A DNA stretch of 64,000 nucleotides, from assembly GCF_018139145.2 (NCBI RefSeq), contig NC_059473.1, positions 61,238,707 to 61,302,706 of the forward strand, read 5' to 3'. Source of the stretch: Gymnogyps californianus (lineage: Eukaryota; Chordata; Aves; Accipitriformes; Cathartidae). Of the stretch, positions 1 to 11,998 are shown in pieces. The position numbers and the translations under genes were made by a program. Below the pieces are notes generated by a model, which did no database searches, was not told where the DNA came from, and saw only the letters and a program-made list of their open reading frames with translations. Positions within the stretch are counted from its first letter, which is position 1; every line of letters starts with the position of its first letter.

Positions 1-3000
1 CTGAAAGGTTCAAGCCACTGGGAATTCACCGCTTACATGTAATGAAAAAAAGGAATATTTACTTTCAAAACCAATATGGACATGAATGATATTAACGTCC
101 CTTTTGTAATTTTGAGAGAATTAATCTACTACTACTATCACAGCTGCAGAAGCCTGCTAGCTGATACGTGTCGTGTTGCTGCTTCGCAAGAGTGAGAGTT
201 TTTGTGTGTAGATTACAGTGATTTTAAGGTCTCCATCTCAAGAGTGAGAGACTGCAGGCTACCTTACAACACCCATCTCAGGTTAACATTGCAGGCTGTG
301 TTTGCACAATATGAGTAAAAGGAAAAAAATTACCAAAGTCTGGGAAACAGTGCTATAATCAACCAGTGAAAGGTTCTTTATATGGACGTCTAGTGAGCGA
401 TACCAACAGAAAGGCTAGCGGATCTTTTTATTCTTTTCTTACTGTGTCCGTAGTGGCAATGTTACTTTACGCTTATTTTTATTATACTACAAGCAACGGT
501 GTCTGAATATTGTTAGGTACAGGGGTAGCATATTCTGTTAATATTCCAGAGTGTTTCATTCATATCCTGAGATGATTAGTGAAATATTTTGTATGAATTT
601 TATAGGCCCTGATTTTTATGGCTTTGTTCATATATTTTTTTAAACTTACGGTTAGGATGGTTTCTTATGTTTTGTGCAACATTGCATGGACCTCTGAAAA
701 TATTTTGTAAGAATGTTAAAGAATGTTTCATGAGATAATAATATGAAATATCATATTTTATGTCTGGATACTTCATTTTAACGTTTGAGAAACATGATTT
801 TTCTCCGAACTTTTGTTTTGAAACTTTCCTCCTTATTATATCAATTACATTTAGGAAAACCTGTGTTTAGTTTCCAAAGAAGTGCAAATACTGAAACTTT
901 ATTGCCATAACAGTGCAAAAGAGAAAACACTTCACACACAACAATAAAAAGGAAGCTTAAAATAAATAGTGCAATGCTATAGAATTATGAAGAAAATTCA
1001 AGATCATATGCATTCTCAAAAAGTCCAAGGGCAAAAAAAGAAATTGGCTTTGCACTTTACAACCATTCCTGGCTTTCTGCCTGGTCACTTTCCTATCTTG
1101 GAGAAAACGTGATAGATATCCCCAGCTGAGTCTGAAAGTTCAAAGGTGAGCTCCCAGAAGCTGATCTTGAGGATCAAAGTCTGGGCTTTGATCTAAAAGG
1201 TGAAGCAGCAGAGTTGATGTGAACTGCTGCTCCCAGTACTTGCAATTCTCAAATTACTTCAGACTGTTGAGATATAGCAGACAAGGACTCTGATTCACTA
1301 TGGTTTTACATGGAGTAATCTTTACAGTCTTGCAGCTCTTCCTTTTTGAGGGTCTTCTATCTCTCTGAAGACTACCTAATCAGCTCCCAGATTTCCCAGC
1401 CCCGGTCAGCCTTGTTTGCCCCTAGCTGGGTCACAGCAGAAGCCATCTTTCACAGTCCAGAGGACAATCTGCCTGAACTTCCTGGCTTTTCTACTGAGTC
1501 TGCCAGAAGGTCTCTGAACAGATCCTCTTTCCTTATTTTCCCTTATTTGAGAGATTAAGAGCCTTACCTTTCTGTTTCAGGTGTAGATGAGGTGAGAACA
1601 GGATCAGGGAGGTCTTTTTCTTTGTTCAGTTCTTTTTTCCAGAGAGAGGTTTTCCCTTCAGATTTGAGATGCCATCCAGACAGGGCTGGTTCCCATTACT
1701 AAGAGACTGAAGAGGTGGCAAGTCAGTTTTCACTGTGGTCCTTAACACAATGGTTTCACGTATGTGCTGGGCAGGGATGGCTGAATGCTGGGTGAGTGAA
1801 TGTTTCTTAGAGGCTGCTGATCCAGTAGTTAGGGGGAAACGGCACGCAGTTTCTATGCCTAACGAAGTACCAAGCAAGCCTGGGCTTCCAGGGACTTGGG
1901 AGGCAAGGGAATTGGAAGGACCGTATTGACTAAAGTCAGTAATTGGTGATACTGCCTGTAAATGATTGCACTGACATATATGTTCTTGAATTTAATTTTT
2001 TGTCTCCTGAAAACAAGCATAAAGTGAATTGTAACTCTAATATATTTTTACAATGCATGTGCAGAAGTTCAGGGGCTAACATACACTCATGTTTGCCTCG
2101 TTGGTACTTTCTCTGTGTGCTTTCATGTGCATGACACTTAGGTTATGAAATATTTCCTGTCAGGGAGGTTACCAACGGCTAAAATGCTGTGCTTTGTGCC
2201 AGATGAAATGTCTTTGATGAAGTGCTGAGAGCATGGCATATACAGTGCCTGCACACATTGCACTCCATAAAATTCTGTAGAGTCTGTGACCTCAAGCAAA
2301 GCAAGAGACAGACTGGGCAGCAAACTAATTTGAATGGTTTTCACAAAACATTTCAGGTTTTTAATCCCTGTGGTTTTTTTTGAGCCGATTTCAACTCCTT
2401 ACTCTTGATCAAGCACTCGGGGGTCCTAAACCTTAGCCTGCTGGAGCATGCTGCCACTGGTGTTCTTGCACACATTTCTGATCTGTGGGGTTGGGAGGAT
2501 GCTGGAGGTCCTTGCTTGCCCACTTGTAAAGGCTTCCTGAACTTTCATGTCTCTCAAGGGGAAGAGGAACCTCAGAACTTTTTCCCAGCTTCAGATGAAT
2601 GAACTTGATGCACTCTATTGCTATAAAGAACTTGTAGGATGATGTTGATCTCAGCAATGAACAATTATCAGCAGCCTGGTCTGAGCTGGTGTCTGGTATT
2701 TGAACAGGAAGATAAACCTGGTAAGCAAGAGCTCGTAGAACCAGAGGATATGAAGGGAGAGCTAGTCATTCTTGGTGTGATACAAAGCACCGGGGAAGAA
2801 GCACAGTAAACAGAAGATCACGGGTAGTGAAAATATGGGCTTCATCAAAGAGATCATTCATTTCTGCAAAGTATACTTTGAACTTATTAGATACCAACCA
2901 ACAGGGTAGAATGCATTAAGCTATCTAATTCTTTTGTCTAAAAATGTGTCTCTGTGGCTGCAAGTCATTTCAATGCTAAGTTCAACACCAGCTAAACTCC

Positions 3001-3658
3001 CCCACCTTCTCAACAGACTAACTCTGAAATTAGAGCTATTTCAAGAAGGTAACACTGATAGCTAGGGTCTCCCTCAGATTATTAATACTGGGAGGAAACA
3101 CAGATATTTTTTGTACAAAACTGAGATAACCTTTTCCCACAAGGATCTGTGTACTACCCTCTCATGAATGAATAAATACTTGGCAGGAATGAGAGTAAAT
3201 ACTCATCCCTGAAAGCTTCTAAAATGTCACCAAATTTGAATTTTGCTCTGCATATGTCACTTCGCAAATAACCAAATTCTAAGGAGCAAAAGGTTTCAGC
3301 TGAGTAGGCTATAGTTTCTGGTACCAGTTAACCTGATTCATCTCTAATTCTGGATTCTTGATTTTTTTCAGTCATGGATTAACCAGTTCAGAGGAGTTAA
3401 AAAACCAGTCGTTCTTCACCTATTTTTAGAACCCAACTTTTCCTATAATACAACTTCTGGGTAGGATTTCTCACTTCCGGTTTCTGTCCAGATGTTAAAG
3501 ATTTGGAACAACTGGAAGAAAAGCTGACCTCATGGTATTTCCATCAGGTTCCACTAGTGGAACAACTGGAAACCTCATGAGGAAAGCCCTTCTCTGTCTG
3601 AGTGTTCAGACTAGTTTTGCAGACTCAAGAGTTTAGGAAACTTCGGATAAGTTTTGAG

Positions 3659-3684
3659 TAAGCATCCAAATATTTGGATGCTTA
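3659..3684. repeat. 26-bp perfect palindrome
   Basis: Each half is 13 bases with no spacer; the core is ATCCAAATATTTGGAT. The flanking bases do not pair, so it ends exactly at these positions. Confidence 0.95.
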
Positions 3685-4644
3685 TCAGAACTGAAACCAA
3701 AGTGAACATTATGAAGTTCATTCATCATTCTTTGTAAAAACCACACAGGTGGTAACAAAATCACAGGATCGCATAGAAACGGAAATAATTGCACATTGAT
3801 CATAATCAATTAGCTTTTTCCCATGTCATAAAAAATAATATACTTCTTATGCAGAATGGAAATTAGATGCTAAACACAAGTGCAATATTAAATCATAAAA
3901 GTTTTCAAAAAGCAGAGAGTTGCAGTAGTGTGAAACCAGTAAATGTACAGATGTATAAACCCTTTCTGACTTTTTAATAGAAAAAAATGAGATAGTGCCA
4001 TGTTTGAGATGAACTAACTATCAACCACTCTTCTACACCTTTTCACTGTATTCAGGCTGAAACCACGGGATTTACACAACAATGTTTTAAGCCAGTACTG
4101 TAAAGTATTGTTTTGAAGGTATGAGAAAAATGTCTTGCAATTCCACTTTTCAATAAATTATACAAAAAAGAAAAATATTGGTTCAAAACTATGTGAAAAT
4201 TTGACCTGCCTTTATAACGTAAATTCCATTTCCTGTGCATATGCATCATTATGAATTACACGAGCATATACTAATCCGTTCCACACGACAAGCAAGAAAT
4301 ATGCACATTTCTTAAGCCTGAAGCACATAATGGAGTGACACAGGTAACATCTAGTCTGGCAACCTTCAGGTCCCCAAACTGAATGATCAGGAACGCTTTA
4401 AAAGCTGAACTAAATAGGATGTACTCTGGTGTGAATCCAGAGTACAGATTAAACTCATGCTTCAGGCTACCAGGCCCCACCCCGTACAAGAACAGTTAAT
4501 TAAAATAAAAAAGTGCTTCCCATTAAGAGTGTGATCTCAGAGAAAAAAAATCCAAAACCTGCACTTAATTTCAAAGTATATTTTAAATGGCCCTCACCAT
4601 AATATCCAAATGCTTGATAACACAGCACCCTGGAGGAAATACAT

Positions 4645-4712
4645 GGACTTATCCTTATTTTCCAAATAGGGAACTGACACACAGAGAGATTAAGGGCAAA
4701 ATTACAGAAAAG
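4645..4712 (+). repeat. MIR-like SINE relic
   Basis: ATTTTCCAAATAGGGAACTG and ACACACAGAGAGATTAAGGG follow the well-known MIR core around TTTTACAGATGAGGAAACTG and CACAGAGAGGTTAAGTGAC. Heavily diverged. Confidence 0.45.
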
Positions 4713-6400
4713 TTCCCACATATTAAGTGTCCAGCCTGAAATTCTTATGATATAATTTTCTATTGTAATTTTTGTGCTATATTTATAACATTTCTATATT
4801 TTAAGATGTATTCCTGCTGAGCTCAGGCTTCCTCATAGTGAAAACTAATAGGGAAGTGGAAATACAGCAGCTAATGATGAATTTTTGAATTTAAAAAACT
4901 CTATGGCAGTGGCAGGAACCAGTTCTTCATAGCTTCCTTAAACCAGTTTTTGTCTGCCTTCAACTGCTTTCCCATGTGTTGTTCCCCCTTTCTCACTGGT
5001 TGCAGGTATTGCGCACAGTGAAGAAGCATCTCAAATTCTACAAATAATCCTGATTCTTGCAGGAATATGTGCAGACTCCCAGCAGCGAATAAAGCTGGGA
5101 CCTTGAGGAGGGTGTGGTGAGAAATGAAAGGTTATATCACAATATATATTGTTATGTGGCTACTTTCTAACCATGTCCAGCTCACTCAACTCCTCTTGAA
5201 ACTGGATCATCTAACTCCAGAACCTCCAATTAAGCCACCGTATTTTACTCCAACTTGACCTGACACTGATACAACATCCTTGTTAGGACCTGCAACTAAA
5301 GAATAAAAAGCTGTGAGGGAAAACAGCTTATCTGAAACAGGTTATAATTTATTTACTCAAAGAAATACCACTAGATGAGCCAAAATGAGTTCAGAATCAC
5401 TAGATTAATGTGTATTTGCCTCACCCAAACCTGGACTTTTCCAGAAGATGATTTAGGAATCCACACCTCTGCAGATCTCCTGGCTACTACTTCTTTGTAT
5501 CTTCTCTTTTCCTTTCACAGGCAGAATATAATTAAAAAAAAAAAAAGAAGGCAGCGAAAAAACCTGAAAAGCAAAGGTACAGCCCCATTAAGAGAATGAT
5601 TACTAGAACAGGAATATCTTTTTGTGATTGCGGGGGATGAGGAGACGTATCAGTGGTGACTTTCCACAGACCGGCTGCAGAACAGGGGAAGGAAGTCAGC
5701 AGTGGAGAAACAGACACCAAAGCTTTTTAGACTGCTTTAATTCAGAATTGTAATAGAAGACCTAGTCCACCATCTGAACATGCTTAATTCATTGTGAAAG
5801 CTGAGCTAGATGCATATGTTTTCAATTTATTTCATATTTTTCTAAACACTGCTGTGACTCTCATCGTAGAAGCAAGACGGCACCTACTTGTACTGCAATG
5901 TGAATGTGCAGTCCCATGAATTTCCCATTTAGTGAGGGGTAATTAAGACTATGTTTGTAGGATGTGCTTATAACTTGTCACAGCCCAAGTCACACTTAAT
6001 TTTTTTTACATCTTTTAGATCCTTTGTGAAAATGTATGCATTTTCTTCAGTTTTTTAGAATAAGACATAGTAAAACATCCTAAAACATAGCTTCAGGAAT
6101 TGAATTCACTTAATCTTTTAGTGTTACTTCTATGGAGCATGTGTTGGATGGTTATATCTATACTTTTTTCCTTAATTTAAGAGAGAGTGCATAAGAAAAA
6201 CAGTTGAGGTTGTACTTCTTCATGATGAATAAATAAGACCTGGAAAATGTTGTGGGGAAGGGGAAAGAAACAAGGAATATCTGCTTCCCTAACTTGAAAT
6301 CAGGGCTTCACAAGTCACAGAAAACTATACAAGGAGAAAGAAAATATTTTTCATTTAACCCTGTGCGAAACTTTGGTGTTTCATTCTTACTATTATAAAA

Positions 6401-6490
6401 TTTTTCCTACCCTCCTTTCCTCCTTCCTTCCTTCCTGCCCTGCTACCCTCTCCCTTCCCTGTCCCTTCTCCCCTTACCTCTCTCCCTTAC
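6401..6490. repeat. Polypyrimidine tract
   Basis: About 90 bases that are almost only C and T on the plus strand, including a CCTT microsatellite run (CCTTCCTTCCTTCC). Such tracts can form triplex DNA and vary in length. Confidence 0.8.
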
Positions 6491-6914
6491 AAATATTTTA
6501 TGGTAAAATTGTTTTAATTAAAGATTCTCAATTCAGTGTTATTCAACTTAACTCTAAATTAAGACCTACTTAAATGCAAAATTATGACATACCTTTTGAA
6601 GTATTAAAAATCTATATTTTGCATGTATTTTGAAAATAGTGAGATTAATATATATTTGTGGAAAAAAACCCCAAACCACGAACTCCAAGCTTGTATTACC
6701 TAGATATATTCAGTCATTTCCCTGAATTGTATTAAAATTTTCAAAACATCTTAAAAAGAACAAACCGTATTAGAGAACAAAGTCAGTCAAAATCTCTTCC
6801 TTAAAAAAAAGAAAGAAAGAAAGGAAAAAACCCACCTCTAACTTTTTCATAATTTTTAAGCACTATTTTCCATTTCTGCTTGGGAAATATGGACCAGTCC
6901 TACCCTCAGTAGAG

Positions 6915-7320
6915 GTGTCTCCTGTACTCTTTTGCTCGGACCCGGAGACTGTTTATTTTACTTTCCTAAGCATTACGTTATATGTGGATATAGAAAATAA
7001 TCCTGCGGACTGTACCCCTGGCTGCCAGGAGAAGTTTAAGTGCAGATATAGCCGGCAGCGTAATCCCCCCTGTACCACAGCCCTCTCCCCAGGGCTGTGG
7101 TTAAAAAGGCACGGGCCAGCGTTTCCCAGTGAAACGACTGCAGCAAGAGCCCGTGGCTTACCCACAGCAAATTCCAGCCGGTGAGAAGAAATCACCCATT
7201 ACTTACTGAAGCGAGGAGCAAGCTTTGCCCGCGGACCAAGACAGGAGGAGAGGACAGATCCCACAGCACACAGGAATTGTAACTGTTCCTGTGTTCCCGT
7301 GGCTCGCTTCGTATTTCAGC
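6915..7320. promoter_or_regulatory. CpG-richer patch, possible regulatory element
   Basis: CpG dinucleotides are several times denser here than in the flanks (about 17 counted in 400 bases), with CCCGCGG, GCCGG and TCGCTTCG. It contains an 11-bp perfect stem (7074-7084 with 7091-7101) whose arms carry ACCACAG and CTGTGGT, the RUNX-type motif. No open frame looks coding and no transcript signal is certain. It may be a distal enhancer or promoter; I cannot tell. Confidence 0.3.
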
Positions 7321-10300
7321 CTTAAGGTCTAGCTAATCATGAGAGCTGCTACTACTTACATGCTCTAAGCGTTACATTATGTCTTATATTAGGATTATTG
7401 TGCTTCTAAGGTAAAAGAAATAAGCAAAATCTGCTCTTATCTTTATTAATACTAATTACTACTTATATACACTCTTAATCTCTGAAATCTATTGCAATAA
7501 ACAGTGACAGAGAGAAACCATTGCAAATAATGTGAGTACAGATACAAGCTTAAATATTCAAGATGCCTGAAGTTTGAAGATGTTTTACTATCATTCCCAT
7601 TTAATTTTCTTATTTTGCTATTTTATTTTCATTAGAAACAGGCAATCATGAGAATGCAGAGGGTTAAAGAACAAATTCCAAATAAATCCCTTGTAAGAAA
7701 ACATCTGAACTTAGTTTAATGATCTTTTTTGATAACCCACAAAGATTAATTAAAAAAATACAGTAATTCTTTTGAAGTTCACCATTTTCATTATGATGTT
7801 GAAACGTCTTCCTGCAGCTAACCTTTGTCTAATCTATCCTGAACATACTTATTTATTTTTTCAAATAGAAAAGGAAATTCAGACAGTCAAATGTTAGTGC
7901 TGCTTATTAATTTCACAACATTAATGTTGTCAGTAATTTATCAAACTAGAAGTATTTGGCGGACCAGTTAGAGTTAATGACTCAGCAGCTCAAATATGTC
8001 CCTAAAGCAATGATCTAATATACAGGTTCTTTTATGTCCCAAGTTATTGGAGTCCAGTTCTCAATGACTTGGTTTTACCATCATCACATCATAACTCTAA
8101 ATATCTGCCTTGGGATCTTTATTTAAAGTCTCAGCGGAGAAGCGAATGGAACCGTGGTGAGGGCCGACCTCTCTCTTATGGTAGGTATATACCATTCAGC
8201 TTATGGACAAGACATGTTAGCTGAATGACCTGGGAAGGCAGCAATGTCTACCCCAAACTCCTCCCATGAAAAGTTAGTCTGCAGCACTAGAGTCCTACTT
8301 TCAAATAACCACCTTAGAGCATTTAAAGTAGTATGCTAGAAATATTAACGTATTAGTAGAGTTATTTCGTGTATCATTAAATGATCCTACTATAAAAGGC
8401 TGCATTTAGATATTCAGAGTGGTTGTTCTTATGGGTACTGTCCTTTCTCTTCTCTTGTGAAACATGCTTCCTCCCCGTCTCCTCTCTGCCCTTATTGCCT
8501 CACGCGTTTTTGGAGGACGATGAAAAAGGAAACAGCACTTTTTCCACAGACCACAACAATGGCTCCCTAGTCATCTCTCTGCCCCCCAGGCATGTAGCAC
8601 TCCCCCTCCACCTTCTCCTTGCTCAATAATAGGCAACTGGATCCACCCTGCACTGGAATTTCACACATCATCTTAGGAAATAAGGCATATGCAAACAAAG
8701 GAGTGTAAATCCCTAACCGCTAGTGAGGAAGAAGGATGAACGTATGAGGTGGCAGAAGACAGACATCTGTGGAGTGATTAAGAAGATACAGGGAATCTCA
8801 GCAGGTGGGAAGTTCAGAAGGAAGACACTGGGAAAATGGTAGAAATGTTGAAGATGGATTGGTGGAAGAAGGCTGGATGGATAAACCAAAGAGGTGCTGA
8901 AGAGGTAGAGACAGGACCACATAATGGAGAGAAGATAAATGGAAATACTGCTACAGAGTGAAAAAATGGCAAGAGAAGTCATGGTGGTGAGAAGAGGAAA
9001 GAATGGAAGAAGGTAGAAGGAGGTACAGAAGGAAAACAACAAATTAAATTGGAAAACTTGAAAAATATGAAATAAGCATTAAGTTTATTAAAATTAAAAT
9101 TATTAGATCAAAAGGAAATCGGTGTGGAAAAGATGATGCAAAAACTTGGACCTGGTGTTCATACACTGCAAACAAATATTTTTGTAAACATTTTAACAAT
9201 TTAACTGGAAATACACTTTTCAGAGCACTGTTTTTAGGTATCACACATATTATGTGAGAATGTATGTGTAGAGATAATGCCCACTATACTAAATATTATA
9301 AGGATGAACAATAGAAATCATTAAAAGCCGTGAATCATTACATTCTTCCTCCATTTCCCATCCCTTTTTTTACGAACTTGGATGCAGACATCCATTAAGC
9401 TAATGAGGAAAATGGAGCTGAATTTGCTCTAGTCTGCCTGGAATGGCTCCCAAAGCTGCTTGGTTCAATAGTCAGTAGGGTTTAAATCTGACTTTTTGTA
9501 GAGTTTCCATAAATAACCAGTTCAAATTCAGAAAGGTCCAGACACCCCAAATTCCTACTGAAGTCAGTAAGAACAGCGTCTATTAAACTGCTCTCCAAAG
9601 TTTGTCCCTTTATCTTGTATCAGAAGAACTTCCTCTACCATTAAAAACAATCTCCAGACAAAAACTAAGTTTTTTTCCTGAGTTATAATGACTAAATTAC
9701 CTTGTATTATTGACATAAACATTTCAAAAGACAAGAAGAATCATTATGATGTCTCCAGTGATAGTTATTAATGACACGGTCTTTAGAAGCTGTACAGTTG
9801 TTCTTCATTTCTTTACTCTCAGTAGAAAAGAAAAAAGTCATTTTTCTGTTGTTTTCTGGCAGCTGTTACTACTTAAGCTTCTTAAAGCACAACTGAAAGA
9901 GTATAATAGTAACTTAAGACATCATCAACTTAGCTGTAGTGTTGGATCTCAGGACAGGTTACTGATTTCAACCAGTACTTACACTGTAATCAGCAGTGGA
10001 AATAATTTGAAACTGGTCTGCCTACACAAGCAGAGCTGATTCCCCCTGAGGTCAAGGGAAAGGTTCCCACTGACTTCAACAAGCTTTGGATTAAGCTGTG
10101 AGTAAGGAGCTGCACAGGGTAAATACTGGTTACAGAATCTGGCGCTCTGCCAGATAAACACAGAAAGAGAAACGGAATTTCAGAATGCTTCGTTCCTGGA
10201 AGAGACGAGACTTTCTATCCTTTGTTATTTAGCTCTAATTATACCTCATCCAAAAAAGGTCAGGAGGAAAGAAACAGGAGAAAAGACTCAATTTTTCTTT

Positions 10301-10857
10301 TGCTCTCAAATCTTCAACAGAATGTGAGTATGTTCATGAGAAACCAATCTGTTTTAAATAGTTTTACTCTCCTAACAGTGACAACGACGAAAATATAGGA
10401 AGGTATGGTGCAGGAAAACAGTCAATGGTGTTAGAACCCATGGACAATTCTTCTAAACAAGGTTTCGGGTTAAATGTCACTGGAGAATTCCATTCCTTGA
10501 CAGCATCTATTTCGTGCTTGTTTGGAAATAGTCTGAGGATTAATATTGGGATATCCTTTTTGATATAACAGTACTTCCCTTTTTATTGAATTTGGCAATA
10601 TTAAGAGCCAAGAAATATCCCTTTTACTGAATGCTCTTTTTATTGAGATTATAGCAAAACATCCCTCTAAAAGTTGATTTTGTGTGGATATACACATATA
10701 TTTTGTGTGGACATAGCAAAAATTCTAATTTATATTTAGTAATATAAATTCCATTGGTTTATAAGTTCCATTCCATAAACCAATTCCATTGGTTTTCATG
10801 CTTGTAAATTTGTCAAGTGTTAATGCCTTCTGAACTACGTTAGATTTAAAAATTATT

Positions 10858-10880
10858 GGGGGGTGGGGGGTGGGGGGAGG
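10858..10880 (+). repeat. G-run cluster, potential G-quadruplex
   Basis: The plus strand reads G6-T-G6-T-G6-A-GG, followed by a short ACACAC stretch. This is dense enough in G to form a quadruplex. Confidence 0.7.
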
Positions 10881-11976
10881 ACACACACGACACGGATGGG
10901 ACACAACAACTTGAAAAATAAATAATTTATATACCAGACCAGAATTAAATACATTGATTTATTTTCATGGAATAGGCTGAACAGGTATTAAAATTGTCAT
11001 ATTAGGCACTGCAAGTGGTTAAACATTGTTTCCTTTAGATCATCAATGGATTAATCACTTTTTTTGTTTTCAAGCACTTTCTGCTCAAGCAGACATACAG
11101 ACAAAATCAGCAAATGCGAGCAATGTATTAAATTTATTGTGGCACACTGGTGTTTTTAAGATATGACAAATAAATAGCTTTTACCAGAACACCAGGTTTG
11201 AACAAAGACTTCTGTAGGGAAGCAAGTTCATAAAGACTGTGAGCTTCCAGTACAGGGGAAAGCATTTGTCCTTTTCTGAGCCAGAAAGTACATTCATCTT
11301 TCCCAGTGTCAGCAGTGCAAATACGTGCAATTTACACGTTTTTGTCTAAGCTTCTGAAAAAATGTTGCCCTTGAGGCTTTCTTCTTTAGAAAATACAAAG
11401 TTAAGCTTCCCACTAACATTTTTTTTGGTGGGAATCACATAAAAGCAGTTGGGAAGCACAACTAAAAAATCCCTTGACTGTAACCCATTCACCACACCCC
11501 CAAGCCCAAATTTAGCAGGAAAATAATACAGTGATACACTAGGGTTGCCTTACCATGACATGCCTAAAAAAGCCATCTTGACAATTAGATTGTTAAAGCA
11601 TGGGGCCTAATTCAGTGCAATTTTAGTTAATGATGCAAAAGTTGTTGCAGGCAAGTTGGATGCAATATTTTATATTCTACTTTTGTTAGTTGATGAAACA
11701 GGTATATGAATGTGCCTTGATGAGATTGCAGGTCCTCTGACTTGGCTCTCTTTAGCATGGAATAAGTTTTTACTTTAAATGCACAATAGATCCAAATGCC
11801 TGAGGTTTTGGTTTTATTTTCCCTTGAGGTAAGAGTTCCTTGGCAACTCACCATGCCTTTTCTACTTGCTTTGCATAAGGACAAAGGACAGTGTGAGCAG
11901 TTAGTACAAAAGACTTCCTCTTCAGAGAAAATGTCATGTGTCATGATCAAGATACATTCATATATATCCTACATAC

Positions 11977-11998
11977 ACACACACATATATGTGTGTGT
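11977..11998. repeat. 22-bp perfect palindrome of AC/AT/GT dinucleotides
   Basis: ACACACAC, ATATAT, GTGTGTGT. It is a microsatellite that is self-complementary and can extrude as a cruciform. Confidence 0.9.

Larger units (their letters stand above)
1..6400. other. Intergenic, no gene recognised
   Basis: Apart from the palindromes, hairpins and MIR-like relic listed separately, I see only AT-rich unique sequence. Open frames are short (up to 83 codons), overlap on both strands and lack recognisable motifs or splice contexts. Confidence 0.6.

Noticed and set aside
8713..9042. 109-codon minus-strand frame rich in Phe, Leu and Ser
   Set aside because: It is the complement of a purine-biased stretch where stops are rare; no motif or conservation evidence.
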